Of a stretch of DNA of 64,000 bases, positions 16,377 to 28,154 are shown one piece after another; position 1 is the first letter of the stretch, and every line of letters begins with the position of its first letter. The stretch comes from Pseudonocardia sp. CNS-004. GTDB lineage: Bacteria; Actinomycetota; Actinomycetes; Mycobacteriales; Pseudonocardiaceae. The notes beneath the pieces are model-generated. The model had not been told where the DNA came from. It saw only the letters and a program-made list of their open reading frames with translations, and searched no databases. The stretch lies in the NCBI GenBank assembly GCA_001942185.1, contig MKJV01000044.1, forward strand, positions 62,001 to 126,000. The letters run 5' to 3'. A program made the translations under genes and the position numbers.

Positions 16377-16571
16377 GCGCGGCGGCACGTCGCGGGTACA
16401 ACTGCGCTGGTGGGTAGCGCGGGGCTCGGGATCGGCAGAGTGCCCGGGGGGCCGCTGCCGGGACCACGTGCCCGGGTGATCGTCCATTCGGGCGATGTCC
16501 TCCCAATCGGGACATGGGATCTCGACGGGCTCATACGTTCCGCCCGTAGATCCACTGGCCCTGGGGGAAAG

Positions 16572-16964
16572 ATGCTTGCACGTGCCGTCCGACGCGGTTC
16601 CGTTGTTCTTGTCTTTGCTGCCGTGACCGTCCTAACGGTCGCCACCCCAGCGGTGGCAGAAGACCTGCCATCCTGCGTCGATCACCAGTGGGTGGGTGAC
16701 GCGGGCGTCATCAACGTTCGAACGAGTCCCAGTCGCACCATCGCATGGAACGTCCAGGACCACACGGACAACAGCGGGCTCTGGATCGCCTTGGTGTACG
16801 TCGACAAGCGCCTGGTCGACAAGAAGTCACAGAACTACAACCCGCACGGTAGCGTCAGTCCGCGGGACTCGCGGCCAGGTGCGGTGTTTCGCCTCGACAT
16901 CACCCACACCGACTCGCAGGGAAGGACCTCACAGAGTGTCCCCAATGGCTGTGTCATCCCATGA
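16572..16964 (+). CDS. Small secreted protein of unknown function
   Basis: The 130-residue product has a clear Sec signal peptide: a basic start (MLARAVRRG), hydrophobic core (SVVLVFAAVTVLTVATPA) and probable cleavage after AVAE or VAEDL. The mature part has two cysteines (PSCVDHQW near the start, NGCVIP at the end) that could pair, and a beta-rich middle (TIAWNVQDHT, LWIALVYVDKRLVD). I do not recognise the family. The ATG at 16572 has GGGGGAAAG upstream. Codon use is less GC-biased than in neighbours. It overlaps the next gene by 29 bases and lies between the truncated and full metallo-hydrolase copies, suggesting an inserted cassette. Confidence 0.75.
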   Translation: MLARAVRRGSVVLVFAAVTVLTVATPAVAEDLPSCVDHQWVGDAGVINVRTSPSRTIAWNVQDHTDNSGLWIALVYVDKRLVDKKSQNYNPHGSVSPRDSRPGAVFRLDITHTDSQGRTSQSVPNGCVIP

Positions 16965-17313
16965 CCTTGCGGCTGCCTTGGCCTCCCGGCTGGACGACGT
17001 CGCCCCGGACGGGTTCAGCGTCGTGTCCGTCGAAAGCCGTATCACGGTGAGCCGCGGGGGATCGGTCGTCGGTGGGTCGGCCGCGCCCGAGATTCTCGAG
17101 GATGACGCCGAGCCCAACATCGAGACGGTCACTCGGTCCGCAATCAGTGCCGTCCAGGATGTGTTCGCGGAGGAGTTGAAGGAGCCGTGGCCGGCCACGG
17201 CCGGGGCGATGCCGGATGCGGACGCGCGTGTCGACGGCTACCGGCTGATCGTGTGGTTCGGCTCCGAGACAGCGCCCGTCCTGACGCTCGCCCCACTCCC
17301 GCTGGCTCGCTGA
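16936..17313 (+). CDS. Small cytosolic protein of unknown function
   Basis: The roughly 125-residue protein reads SHDLAAALASRLDDVAPDGF, SVVSVESRITVSRGG, then TRSAISAVQDVFAEELKEPW and YRLIVWFGSETAPVLTLAPL. This predicts an alpha/beta domain without a signal peptide or membrane segment. I do not recognise it. The GTG at 16936, with GAAGGACC upstream, is preferred; ATG at 16945 is an alternative. It overlaps the end of the secreted-protein gene, so the two are translationally coupled and probably work together. It is convergent with the metallo-hydrolase. Confidence 0.65.
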   Translation: MSPMAVSSHDLAAALASRLDDVAPDGFSVVSVESRITVSRGGSVVGGSAAPEILEDDAEPNIETVTRSAISAVQDVFAEELKEPWPATAGAMPDADARVDGYRLIVWFGSETAPVLTLAPLPLAR

Positions 17314-17335
17314 CAGCCGCCGCCGACTGTCCTGG

Positions 17336-18022
17336 TCACCAGCCCCGTTCGCGCCACTCCCTGAGGTGGGGACGCTCCGTGCCGAGCGTCGTGTCGTCCC
17401 CGTGCCCCGGGTAGACCCACGTCTCGTCCGGGAGCGGTCCGAAGACGCGCTCCTCCAGGTCGTCCATGAGCTGGTTGTGGTCCTCGGTGGTCGCGGTCTT
17501 CCCGTGACCACCGGGGAAGAGGGAGTCGCCGGTGAAGATGTGCGGGTGGCCGCCTTCGGCCGGATCGCGGTAGACGAGCGCGATGGAGCCGGGGGTGTGG
17601 CCGCGCAGGTGCACCACCTCGAGCTCGATGTCGCCGAAGCGCACGGTGTCGCCGTTCTCCACGAGCTCGTCCATGGGGATCGGCAGCTCGGGGGCGTCGA
17701 GGGGGGGGGGGGCGATCTGGCGGGTCTGGAACATGCCGGCCACGGCGCCGAGGGCCTGCCAGTGGTCGTGGTGGCGGTGGGTGGTGACGAGGTGGTTGAG
17801 CTCGGGGCGGCTGTCGTCGGCGCCGACGAGGTCCGCGAGCCGGTCGGGTTCGGCGGCGGCGTCGATCAGCAGCGCCTCGTTCGTGGCGCGGCACACGAGC
17901 AGGTAGGCGTTGTTGTCCATCGTGCCCACCGAGATCTTGGTGATGGTGACGGCATCGAGGTCGCGGCGGGTGGCTGCGCCGCCCGGGTCGACGTGGCCGG
18001 AGTAGCTGTCGAGGACGTCCAC
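17336..18022 (-). CDS. MBL-fold metallo-hydrolase (glyoxalase II-like)
   Basis: The 228-residue protein carries the dinuclear zinc motif THRHHDHW (HxHxDH), a second His in HLRGHTPGSI, an Asp in FTGDSLFPGG and a final His in VYPGHGDD. These are the ligands of the hydroxyacylglutathione-hydrolase-like group; mycothiol or bacillithiol thioesters are plausible substrates in actinobacteria, but this is inference. The start is a GTG at 18022; a shorter start before ITKISVGTMDNNAY is possible. A run of twelve G (17701-17712) encodes three prolines in PPPLDAP and is a likely hotspot for length change. A truncated copy lies 1 kb downstream. Confidence 0.88.
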   Translation of the reverse strand: MDVLDSYSGHVDPGGAATRRDLDAVTITKISVGTMDNNAYLLVCRATNEALLIDAAAEPDRLADLVGADDSRPELNHLVTTHRHHDHWQALGAVAGMFQTRQIAPPPLDAPELPIPMDELVENGDTVRFGDIELEVVHLRGHTPGSIALVYRDPAEGGHPHIFTGDSLFPGGHGKTATTEDHNQLMDDLEERVFGPLPDETWVYPGHGDDTTLGTERPHLREWRERGW

Positions 18023-18171
18023 CCCGTCAGACTAGTGGTGGTACGGGCGCGTCACGATCGGATCGCGGTGCGATGCGCGGTTCATCCGAATCGTTGACAG
18101 CGGAACGGTCGCTCGACAACGATCCGTCGACACTCGACCCAGCGTGACGAGTTCAACGAGGAGCTGCCGCG

Positions 18172-19397
18172 ATGGACCCCTACCCGCTCACCCGGCGACG
18201 CCTTCTCGGGCTCTTCGGTGCGGCAGCGTCCGTGCCGATCCTGTCGGCCTGCGGCAGCAGCGTCGGCGGATCGGACGGCGGGGACGCCGCAGGCGGGGGC
18301 GGGGGCACGGTCAAGGTCGGGCTCGTGGTCCCGCAGTCCGGCGTCTACGCGGCCCTCGGCACGGACATGCAGCGCGGCTGGCAGCTCTGGCTGGACCAGA
18401 ACGGCGGCACGTTCGGCGACCGCAGCGTCGAGACCGTGCTCGCGGACGAGGGGGAGAGCCCGCAGACCGGCGTGCCCGCCGTGCAGAAGGTGCTGCAGCA
18501 GGACGGCGTGGACGTGGTGGTCGGGATCGTGAGCTCGGCGGTCGCGCTCGGCGTGCGCGACCTGATGCACGAGTCGAAGAAGCTGCTCATCGTCACGAAC
18601 GCGGGCGCGGAGGACATCACGGGCGCGGGCCGCACCCCGTACATCTGGCGAACCTCCTTCACGAACGGGCAGATCTCGGCCGCGATGGGCACCCACCTGG
18701 CCGAGTCCGGTTTCGGCGAGGGCGTGTACGCGATCGCGCCCGACTACGCGGCGGGCACCGAGGTCATCTCCACTTCACGAAGACGTTCGAGGCGGGCGGC
18801 GGGCGGGTGGTCGGCTCGGCCCAGACGCCGTTCGGGTCCACGACGGACTTCCAGCCGTTCCTGACCGGTATCCAGGGGTCCGGCGCCCGCGCCACGTTCT
18901 GCTTCTACTCGGGGGCGGAGGCGATCAGCTTCGTCCAGCAGTACGCGCGGTTCGGCCTGGCGGAGTCGATCCCGCTGTACGGCTCGGGGTTCCTCACCGA
19001 GGGCAACGTGCTGCCGCAGCAGGGCGACGCCGCGGTCGGCGTGCAGAACACGCTGCACTACAGCGACCAGCTGGACATCCCGGCCAACAAGGCGTTCGTC
19101 GACGCCTACACCACGGCCCACGGCGAGGCGCCGAGCTGCTTCTCGATGGCCACCTTCGACGCGGCGAACGTCCTCAACCGGGCGCTGGGCAGCGCCACCG
19201 CACTCGACGGCGACGCCCTGTCCGCGGCGCTCGGCGGCATCGGCACGGTCGACGACAGCCCGCGCGGGCCGTGGACGTTCGAGAACCAGACGCCGCGGCA
19301 GAACGTCTACCTGCGCGAGGTGCAGGACATCGGCGGCACGCTCGTCAACGCGGTGGTCGAGGACCTCGGCCCGCAGAGCCAGCCAGCGGCGGTCTGA
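18172..19397 (+). CDS. Branched-chain amino acid-type ABC substrate-binding lipoprotein (one frameshift)
   Basis: The N-terminus has a twin-arginine-like and lipobox signal (TRRRLLGLFG, then VPILSACG), so the mature protein is probably a lipoprotein attached through that Cys. A periplasmic-binding-protein type I fold follows (VKVGLVVPQSGVYAALGTDM, VVVGIVSSAVALGVRDLM, PYIWRTSFTNGQ). The C-terminal lobe (FTKTFEAGGGRVVGSAQTPF to the end) is in another frame; a CCC read as CC near 18771 explains it and gives 408 residues. GAGGAG precedes the ATG. It is the first gene of a five-gene Liv-type importer and overlaps the next by TGATG. The ligand could be a branched-chain amino acid, urea, an amide or an aromatic compound. 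Confidence 0.88.
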
Positions 19398-20260
19398 TGC
19401 TCGTCAGCGTCCTCAACGGTCTCGCCATCGGGTCACTGCTGTTCATCCTGGCGGTGGGGCTGTCGCTCGTGTTCGGGATGATGGACGTGCTCAACCTCGC
19501 CCACGGGGCGCTGTTCCTCGGCGGGGCCTACCTCGGGGCGGCGTTCTCCGGTAGCTGGGGCGGGTTCCTCACCGCCTTCGGGATCGCCGCGGTGGGTGGG
19601 CTCGTCGCCGGCGCGGTGCTGTCGTTGATGACGGCCCCGCTGCGCCGCCGCTCGCACCTCGACCAGGCGCTGCTCACGCTCGGTGTGGCGTTCGTGGTGG
19701 CGGAGCTGCTGATCATCGCGTTCGGGGACGACCCGTTGTCGGCGGCCGCGCCGCCCGCGCTCGACGGCTCGGTCACGGTGCTCGGCGTGGTCTACCCGAC
19801 CTACCGGCTCGTGCTGATCGGGGTGGGCGCGGTGCTGGCGGTCGCCGTGTACCTGGTGGTGGAACGCACGCGGGTCGGCGCGCTGGTGCGGGCCACGGTG
19901 GCCGACCGGGAGATGGTGGCGACGATCGGCATCGACAACCGGCTCGTCACCACGGCGGTGTTCGCCGTCGGGTCGCTGCTCGCCACCACCGCGGGCGTGC
20001 TCGGCGGGCCGGTCTACGGTGCCCGGCCCGGCCTCGACGCCACCGTGCTCATCCTGGCGCTGGTGGTCGTCGTGATCGGCGGGCTCGGTTCGGTGCGCGG
20101 CGCGCTGGTCGGGGCGCTGATCATCGGCCAGGTCGACACGCTCGGCCGGGTGCTGCTGCCGGAGCTGGCCTCGTTCGTGCTCTTCGCGGCGCTCGCACTG
20201 GTGCTGGTGCTGCGGCCGCAGGGCCTGTTCGGCGGGCCGGCCGCGGTGGGCGCCCGGTGA
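19397..20260 (+). CDS. Liv-type ABC transporter permease (LivH-like)
   Basis: This 287-residue membrane protein has about eight hydrophobic segments and the LivH signatures GLAIGSLLFILAVGLSLVFG, MMDVLNLAHGALFLGGAYLG at the N-terminus, and VVVIGGLGSVRGALVGALII near the C-terminus, which forms the cytoplasmic coupling loop. It starts at an ATG overlapping the substrate-binding-protein stop (TGATG) and overlaps livM by GTGA. It forms the transmembrane channel together with the LivM-like protein. Confidence 0.93.
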   Translation: MLVSVLNGLAIGSLLFILAVGLSLVFGMMDVLNLAHGALFLGGAYLGAAFSGSWGGFLTAFGIAAVGGLVAGAVLSLMTAPLRRRSHLDQALLTLGVAFVVAELLIIAFGDDPLSAAAPPALDGSVTVLGVVYPTYRLVLIGVGAVLAVAVYLVVERTRVGALVRATVADREMVATIGIDNRLVTTAVFAVGSLLATTAGVLGGPVYGARPGLDATVLILALVVVVIGGLGSVRGALVGALIIGQVDTLGRVLLPELASFVLFAALALVLVLRPQGLFGGPAAVGAR

Positions 20261-21249
20261 CGGCGGTGGAGGCACCGGCCGTTCCGGGGGGCGCGGCGGC
20301 GGTCACGCCGCGGGCGCCGCGGGGGTGGACCGGGCTGGTCACGGTGGTGGTCGTCGTCGTGCTGGCGGCGGTGCCGCTGTTCCTCGCCCCGTTCGCCACC
20401 ACCACGCTCACCCGAATCCTCGTGTTCGCGCTCTTCGCGGTGAGCCTCGACCTGCTCGTGGGCGTCACCGGGCTCCCGTCGCTCGGCCACGCGGCCTACT
20501 TCGGCGCGGGCGCGTACGCCGCGGGCTGGGTGTCGATCAACGTCACGGCGGAGGCGCCGGTCCCGCTGCTGGCCGGGGCTGCGGTCGGGGCGGTGGCGGC
20601 CGCGCTCACCGGGTGGATCACGGTCCGCAGCGCGGGCGTGTTCTTCCTGATGCTGACCCTCGCCATCGGCGAGACCATGCACCAGTTGGCCAACACGTGG
20701 GACTCGGTCACGGGCGGTGCGAACGGCCTGATCGGCATCCCGTCGGTCCGCATCGCGGGCGCGCCGCTGACCAACGCCGGGTTCGTCCACTGGTACGTGC
20801 TCGCGGTGTTCCTGCTCGGGTTCGCGCTGGTGTGGCTGGTGGCGCGGTCGCCGTTCGGGACGGCGCTGCGCGGGATCCGCGACAACGAGCCGCGGATGCG
20901 GGCGATCGGCTACCCGACGGCGCTCTACAAGTACGCCGTCTTCGTCTTCGCGGGCGGTGTCGCGGGGCTGGCGGGGTCGTTGCTGGCGGCGCAGGCGCGG
21001 TTCGTCGCCCTGCCCGACATCGGCTTCCTGACGGCGGCGTTCGCGCTGCTCGCCGTGGTCATCGGTGGAGCCGGATCGCTGTGGGGTGCGTGCCTCGGCG
21101 CGGCGCTGGTGATCCTGGTGCGGGACGCGCTGGGCCCCAGCCTCGGCGGGCACGGCACGTTGCTGCTGGGGGCGGTGTTCGTGCTGGTCGTCTACCTGCT
21201 GCCGCGCGGAGCGGCGGGGGTCCGGCTGCGGCGGAGGGGGACGTCGTGA
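20257..21249 (+). CDS. Liv-type ABC transporter permease (LivM-like)
   Basis: The 330-residue protein has a Pro/Ala-rich cytoplasmic start, then about nine membrane segments. LivM signatures are LVGVTGLPSLGHAAYFGAGA, FFLMLTLAIGETMHQLANTW with GGANGL, and the coupling motif ALLAVVIGGAGSLWGA. The GTG start overlaps the stop codon of the upstream permease (GTGA) and its own stop overlaps the ATPase gene in the same way. It pairs with the LivH-like subunit. Confidence 0.93.
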   Translation: MTAVEAPAVPGGAAAVTPRAPRGWTGLVTVVVVVVLAAVPLFLAPFATTTLTRILVFALFAVSLDLLVGVTGLPSLGHAAYFGAGAYAAGWVSINVTAEAPVPLLAGAAVGAVAAALTGWITVRSAGVFFLMLTLAIGETMHQLANTWDSVTGGANGLIGIPSVRIAGAPLTNAGFVHWYVLAVFLLGFALVWLVARSPFGTALRGIRDNEPRMRAIGYPTALYKYAVFVFAGGVAGLAGSLLAAQARFVALPDIGFLTAAFALLAVVIGGAGSLWGACLGAALVILVRDALGPSLGGHGTLLLGAVFVLVVYLLPRGAAGVRLRRRGTS

Positions 21250-22004
21250 CGGCGCTGCGGTGCACCGGCCTCAGCCGCTCGTTCGGGGCGCTCAAGGCCG
21301 TCGACGGCGTCGATCTCGCCGTCGGGACGGGCGCACGGCACGCGCTGATCGGGCCGAACGGTGCCGGGAAGTCCACCTTGTTCAAGCTGGTCAGCGGCAC
21401 GATGCGGGCGCACTCCGGCGCTGTGGAGCTGGCGGGCCGCGACGTCACCGGGCTGTCGGAGGTGGCGCGCTGCCGGCTCGGGATGAGCCAGACGATGCAG
21501 CACGCGAGCCTCTTCGGGTCGATGACGGCGGCGGAGACGGTCGCCCTGGCCGCGGCGCGGCACGAGGGCGGCCGGATCTCGCCGCTGCCGCGCAGGCGCC
21601 CCGCCGTGTGGACGCGGGCCGGGGAGCTGCTGGCCGAGGTCGGCCTCGCCGAGCGGCGCGACGTGCCCGTCCCGGCCCTCTCGCACGGCGAGCGCAAGCA
21701 GCTGGAGGTGGCGCTCGCGCTGGCCTGCCGCCCGTCGCTGCTGCTGCTCGACGAGCCCGCGGCCGGCATGTCGCCCGCGGAGAGCGCGCGGCTGGTGGAG
21801 CTGCTCGCGGGCCTCCCGGCGGAGATCACGGTGCTGTTCGTGGAGCACGACCTCGACCTGGTGTTCTCCCTCGCCGACTCCGTCACCGTGCTGCACCTGG
21901 GCCGGGTGCTGCTGTCCGGCACCCCCGACGAGGTGCGCGCGAGCGAGGCCGTCCGCGAGGCCTACCTCGGCGCGGGCCGCCGGGAGGAGCTGTTCACGGC
22001 ATGA
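21246..22004 (+). CDS. Liv-type ABC transporter ATPase (LivG-like)
   Basis: The 252-residue ATPase has Walker A GPNGAGKST, a signature motif in the LivG variant form LSHGERKQLEVAL, Walker B LLLLDEPAAGMSP and an H-loop VEHDLDLVF. The AAGMSP after Walker B is typical of LivG. GTG at 21246 overlaps the livM stop; its own stop overlaps the next ATG (ATGA). It powers transport together with the LivF-like subunit. Confidence 0.93.
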   Translation: MTALRCTGLSRSFGALKAVDGVDLAVGTGARHALIGPNGAGKSTLFKLVSGTMRAHSGAVELAGRDVTGLSEVARCRLGMSQTMQHASLFGSMTAAETVALAAARHEGGRISPLPRRRPAVWTRAGELLAEVGLAERRDVPVPALSHGERKQLEVALALACRPSLLLLDEPAAGMSPAESARLVELLAGLPAEITVLFVEHDLDLVFSLADSVTVLHLGRVLLSGTPDEVRASEAVREAYLGAGRREELFTA

Positions 22005-22732
22005 GCGAGCTTGCGAGCGAATCATCGGCGCAGAATTTCCTCGAGGTCCGCGGGCTGGTCTCCGGGTACGACCGGGGCGTCGTGCTGCACGGCGTCGACC
22101 TCTCGCTGGACGCCGGTGCCGTGCTCGGGCTGCTGGGGCGCAACGGGGTCGGCAAGTCCACCCTGATCATGACGCTGGCCGGGCTCGTGCCGCCGAGCGC
22201 GGGATCGGTGCTCCTCGACGGCGCGGAGCTCGCCGGGCAGCGACCGGACCGGATCGCCCGTGCCGGGGTGGCGCTCGTGCCCCAGGGACGGCGGGTGTGG
22301 GCCACGCTGACCGTGGCCGAGCACCTCGCGCTCTCGGCGCGCTCCCGGCGCGGCACCTGGACCGTCGGCACCGTGCTCGACCTGCTGCCCCGCCTCGGCG
22401 AGCGCCGCAAGCACCTTGCGGGCCAGCTGTCGGGCGGGGAGCAGCAGATGCTCGCGGTCGCGCGGGCGTTGCTGACGAACCCGCGGCTCGTGCTGCTCGA
22501 CGAGCCGTCCGAGGGGCTCGCGCCCGCCGTGGTCGACCAGATCGCGTCCGTCGTCGGCACCCTGCGCGACGAGGGGGTGGCGGTGCTGATCGTCGAGCAG
22601 GACCTGCACCTGGCGTTCGCGGTGGCCGGGGAGATCGCGGTGATGGAGAAGGGTGTGCTCGTGCACCGGGTGCCGACGCCGGAGTTCCGGCGGGACCCGG
22701 ACACGGCGTACCGGTTGCTCGGCGTGGCCTGA
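22001..22732 (+). CDS. Liv-type ABC transporter ATPase (LivF-like)
   Basis: The 243-residue ATPase shows Walker A GRNGVGKST, VPQGRRVWATLTVAEHL (Q-loop), signature LSGGEQQMLAVARALL, Walker B LVLLDEPSEGLAP and H-region VEQDLHLAF, all in the LivF pattern. The first twelve residues (MSELASESSAQN) are not conserved in the family and are encoded by a repetitive GAGCGAGCTTGCGAGCGAA sequence, so the functional start might be slightly later. It ends the operon, and a perfect 10-bp hairpin follows 51 bases downstream. Confidence 0.92.
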   Translation: MSELASESSAQNFLEVRGLVSGYDRGVVLHGVDLSLDAGAVLGLLGRNGVGKSTLIMTLAGLVPPSAGSVLLDGAELAGQRPDRIARAGVALVPQGRRVWATLTVAEHLALSARSRRGTWTVGTVLDLLPRLGERRKHLAGQLSGGEQQMLAVARALLTNPRLVLLDEPSEGLAPAVVDQIASVVGTLRDEGVAVLIVEQDLHLAFAVAGEIAVMEKGVLVHRVPTPEFRRDPDTAYRLLGVA

Positions 22733-23066
22733 TCGTTCCGAGATCGCCGCGAGCGCCGCAGGATGGGCCGTCCCGTTGATCTCGGACCGATCATGCCGCG
22801 TGATCGGTCCGGCCGGTGCCTCAGCGCCCTCCGGGCGGCGGGCGTCGTGGCCAGCACCCCATGCGGCATGATCACCGGAAGTGGTTCGAGGGCGCTGGAT
22901 GTGACGCTCTCACACCACGTCCGCCGATCATGCGCACGTCGATCGCCGACAGGGGTGGCACGGCGACAGGTCCGTCGTCCCGGCACCATTTCCGGGGATC
23001 ACGAGCCACCGGCCGGCTCGTCACCCCGGCCCTGATCGCCCACCGGCCCAGTTCGGCACCACTCGT
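22733..23066. other. 334-bp intergenic region after the Liv operon
   Basis: The stretch lies between the convergent livF (plus) and OsmC (minus) genes. It contains the terminator hairpin at 22784-22810 and several GATCATG/CGATCA words (22791, 22867, 22927) that look like decayed copies of the same hairpin. I see no open frame with coding character. Confidence 0.6.
22784..22810. terminator. Liv-operon terminator hairpin
   Basis: GGACCGATCA (22784-22793) and TGATCGGTCC (22801-22810) pair perfectly around a seven-base loop (TGCCGCG). It lies 51 bases after the livF stop. No T-tract follows. Confidence 0.7.
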
Positions 23067-23470
23067 CTAGCCCGTGGTCAGCACGGTGCGGATGGTCACC
23101 GCGTCGCGCAGCAGAACCGTGACCGGCGTGTTGGCAACCACCGCGGAGAGCTGCTGGCGCAGGTCGACGCTCACCTCGCTGTCCACCGTGACGTGCCGGT
23201 CGAGCATCGGCGGAGTGCCGGGGTGGACGCCGACGCGCACCGTGACCACACCCGGGTCGATCCGCCACTGCTGCAGGAACGTGCGCACCGACATGGCCGT
23301 GCACGCCGAGAGCGACGCCGCGAGCAGACCGAACGGGGTGGGCCCGGTGGCTCGGCCGCCGTGCCGTCCGGTACGCCGCAGCTCAGCTCCAGCCCGTTGA
23401 CGACCAGGTCCGCGGCATCGGCGTCCGGCGAGGGCAGGGAAGCAACGGACCACACGTTCGGTTGACCCAC
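23067..23470 (-). CDS. OsmC/Ohr family peroxidase-like protein (one frameshift)
   Basis: The C-terminal two thirds read [39 protein letters not shown] and [16 protein letters not shown], with the OsmC active-site Cys in [10 protein letters not shown]. The N-terminal third ([35 protein letters not shown]) is in another frame; one missing base near 23345 joins them into 134 residues. OsmC proteins reduce organic hydroperoxides with paired cysteines. The second Cys in LELSCG is not at the classical Ohr position, so the protein may be one of the less characterised OsmC-like groups. It is divergent from uvrA. Confidence 0.8.
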
Positions 23471-23523
23471 TGTGCAAGCCTAAGCCCAGGCCTCCCGGGT
23501 TCCGGGGGGCGTTGCACCCGCGT

Positions 23524-23539
23524 TCGAACGTGTGTGCGA
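23524..23539. promoter_or_regulatory. LexA (SOS) box upstream of uvrA
   Basis: The sequence TCGAAC-GTGT-GTGCGA matches the actinobacterial LexA consensus TCGAAC-N4-GTTCGA at 11 of 12 defined bases. It lies 120 bases upstream of the uvrA GTG, in the divergent region shared with the OsmC gene. uvrA is a known SOS gene in mycobacteria and relatives, so DNA-damage induction is likely. Confidence 0.75.
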
Positions 23540-23658
23540 TCCTTTCGTCGTCGCTCGTGGGTCGCCGGCCGACGTGCCGGTTCTGTCGGTGGCCGCGCTT
23601 AGCATGGATCGGGGCCGTCCTCGGCCCCTGCACCCGCATCTCAGGAGGCTTCCCCACC

Positions 23659-26572
<2,914 letters not shown>

Positions 26573-26578
26573 GGTTCG

Positions 26579-26640
26579 TGATCATCAGTTGAGTGCGTTC
26601 CCGGCCGTATGCGGCCGCGCCCGCACCAGCTCGATGATCA
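26579..26640. terminator. Bidirectional terminator between uvrA and aldo/keto reductase
   Basis: Outer arms TGATCATC (26579-26586) and GATGATCA (26633-26640) are perfectly complementary, and an inner hairpin CGGCCG-TATG-CGGCCG lies in the centre. It starts seven bases after the uvrA stop and ends nine bases before the reductase stop on the other strand. Confidence 0.7.
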
Positions 26641-26648
26641 TGGTCTGA

Positions 26649-27635
26649 TCACTGCGGGGCTCCCTCCCGCGTGTCGCGCTCGACCCACGTCAGGTCCGCG
26701 TAGCGGTCGCCCGCGGGCTCGAGCGCGTCGAGGCGGGTGAGGTCGGCCGGCGTGAGGGTGACCTCCAGTGCGCCGGCGTTCTCCTCCAGGTAGCGGACGC
26801 GCTTCGTGCCCGGGATGGGGACGACGTCGTCGCCTCGCGCGAGCAGCCAGGCCAGCGCCACCTGGCCCGCCGTCGCCCCGCGCGCCTCGGCGATCTCCCG
26901 CACGGCGCCGACCAGCTCCAGGTTGCGGTCGAGGTTCTCGCCCTGGAAGCGGGGGAGGGTGCGGCGGAAGTCGTTGTCGGCGAGCTCGACGGGAAGAGCG
27001 CCGGTCAGCATGCCCCGCCCGAGTGGGCTGTAGGGCACCACGCCGATGCCGAGCTCGCGGCACGTCGGCAGGACGGCCCGCTCGATGTCGCGGCTGAACA
27101 CCGACCACTCCGACTGCACGGCCGCGATCGGGTGCACGGTGGCGGCGCGCCGGATCGTGTCCGCGGAGCCCTCGGAGAGCCCGAGGTGACGCACCTTGCC
27201 CGCCGCGACGAGCTCGGCCATCGCGCCGACGGTCTCCTCGATCGGCACGTTCGGGTCGGGCCGGTGCAGGTAGTACAGATCGATGTGGTCGACGCCGAGC
27301 CGGCGCAGGGACGCCTCGCACGCCCGGCCGGCGTGGGCGGGGCTCCCGTCGACGCCGTTCGGGTAGCCGTTGTCGCCGGTCAGGATGCCGAACTTGGTGG
27401 CGAGTGTGACCTCGTCGCGCCGGTCGGCGAGCACGGTGGCCAGCAGCTCCTCGTTGGCGCCCCGCCCGTACACGTCGGCCGTGTCGAGGAACGTGACGCC
27501 GAGGTCGAGGGCCCGGTTCAGAGTCGCGCCGGCCTCGCCGCGGTCGGGGGTGCCGTACGCGTAGCTCATGCCCATGCAGCCGAGGCCGAGCGCGCTCACG
27601 GACAGGGGGCCGAGGGCACGGGTGGGTAGGGACAC
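26649..27635 (-). CDS. Aldo/keto reductase
   Basis: The 328-residue protein is a TIM-barrel NADPH-dependent oxidoreductase of the YajO/AKR13-like group. The catalytic tetrad is visible: Asp and Tyr in [15 protein letters not shown], Lys in TLATKFGI, and His in [10 protein letters not shown]. The cofactor pocket is marked by [24 protein letters not shown] and [16 protein letters not shown]. It reduces aldehydes or ketones; the natural substrate is unknown. The GTG start follows AGGAG. The MerR regulator gene lies 46 bases upstream on the same strand and is a likely regulator, with induction by electrophiles or aldehydes as a hypothesis. Confidence 0.92.
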   Translation of the reverse strand: MSLPTRALGPLSVSALGLGCMGMSYAYGTPDRGEAGATLNRALDLGVTFLDTADVYGRGANEELLATVLADRRDEVTLATKFGILTGDNGYPNGVDGSPAHAGRACEASLRRLGVDHIDLYYLHRPDPNVPIEETVGAMAELVAAGKVRHLGLSEGSADTIRRAATVHPIAAVQSEWSVFSRDIERAVLPTCRELGIGVVPYSPLGRGMLTGALPVELADNDFRRTLPRFQGENLDRNLELVGAVREIAEARGATAGQVALAWLLARGDDVVPIPGTKRVRYLEENAGALEVTLTPADLTRLDALEPAGDRYADLTWVERDTREGAPQ

Positions 27636-27681
27636 GGGTGTCTCCTGGGGGAGTGCGGGTGAAGGTGGTGGGCCGAGCGGG

Positions 27682-28110
27682 CTACGGCTCGGGGCTGCCG
27701 CCGTACGCGGCGATCTTGAACTCGACGGTCTCGAGCGCGAACACGAGCTCCTGGATCTGCGCCCGGATCGCCTCGCGGTGGGCGAGCATCAGCTCCCGCC
27801 GCTGCGGCACGGTCGACTCGCCCTCCTCGACGAGTGCGATGTAGCGCTGCAGGTCCCGGATGGACATCCCCGCCATCCGCATCCGGTTGAGGAAGACCAC
27901 GCGGGCGTAGTCGCCCGCCCGGTACAGCCGGTACCCCGCGGCGTCGCGGGCGACCGTGAACAGCCCGATCCGCTCGTAGTACCGCAACGTGTGGGCGGAC
28001 ACGCCGGTGCGCTCGGCCATCTCGGCGATCGTCAGCGTGGCGTCCGCGGTGGGCACCGCGGCGTCCTGACGACGGAGGCGGTCCAGCGCGGCGTCCACCG
28101 ATGCGGTCAT
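27682..28110 (-). CDS. MerR family transcriptional regulator
   Basis: The 142-residue protein begins its winged helix-turn-helix at [20 protein letters not shown], followed by ERIGLF and [20 protein letters not shown], and ends in a coiled-coil dimerisation helix with [19 protein letters not shown]. The pattern resembles AdhR/YhdM-type MerR proteins, which respond to aldehydes or other electrophiles and commonly sit beside aldo/keto reductases. No metal-binding Cys cluster is seen. The ATG at 28110 is preceded by about 25 non-conserved residues before the HTH. It lies between the P450 and reductase genes on the same strand. Confidence 0.9.
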   Translation of the reverse strand: MTASVDAALDRLRRQDAAVPTADATLTIAEMAERTGVSAHTLRYYERIGLFTVARDAAGYRLYRAGDYARVVFLNRMRMAGMSIRDLQRYIALVEEGESTVPQRRELMLAHREAIRAQIQELVFALETVEFKIAAYGGSPEP

Positions 28111-28154
28111 GACGACGACGCTAGGCCTTCGAGCGCGCTCCAACGCAAGCTGCG

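Noticed and set aside
22733-23066. A small gene after the Liv operon.
   Set aside because: Short open frames exist on both strands, but none has a ribosome site, codon bias or recognisable motif.
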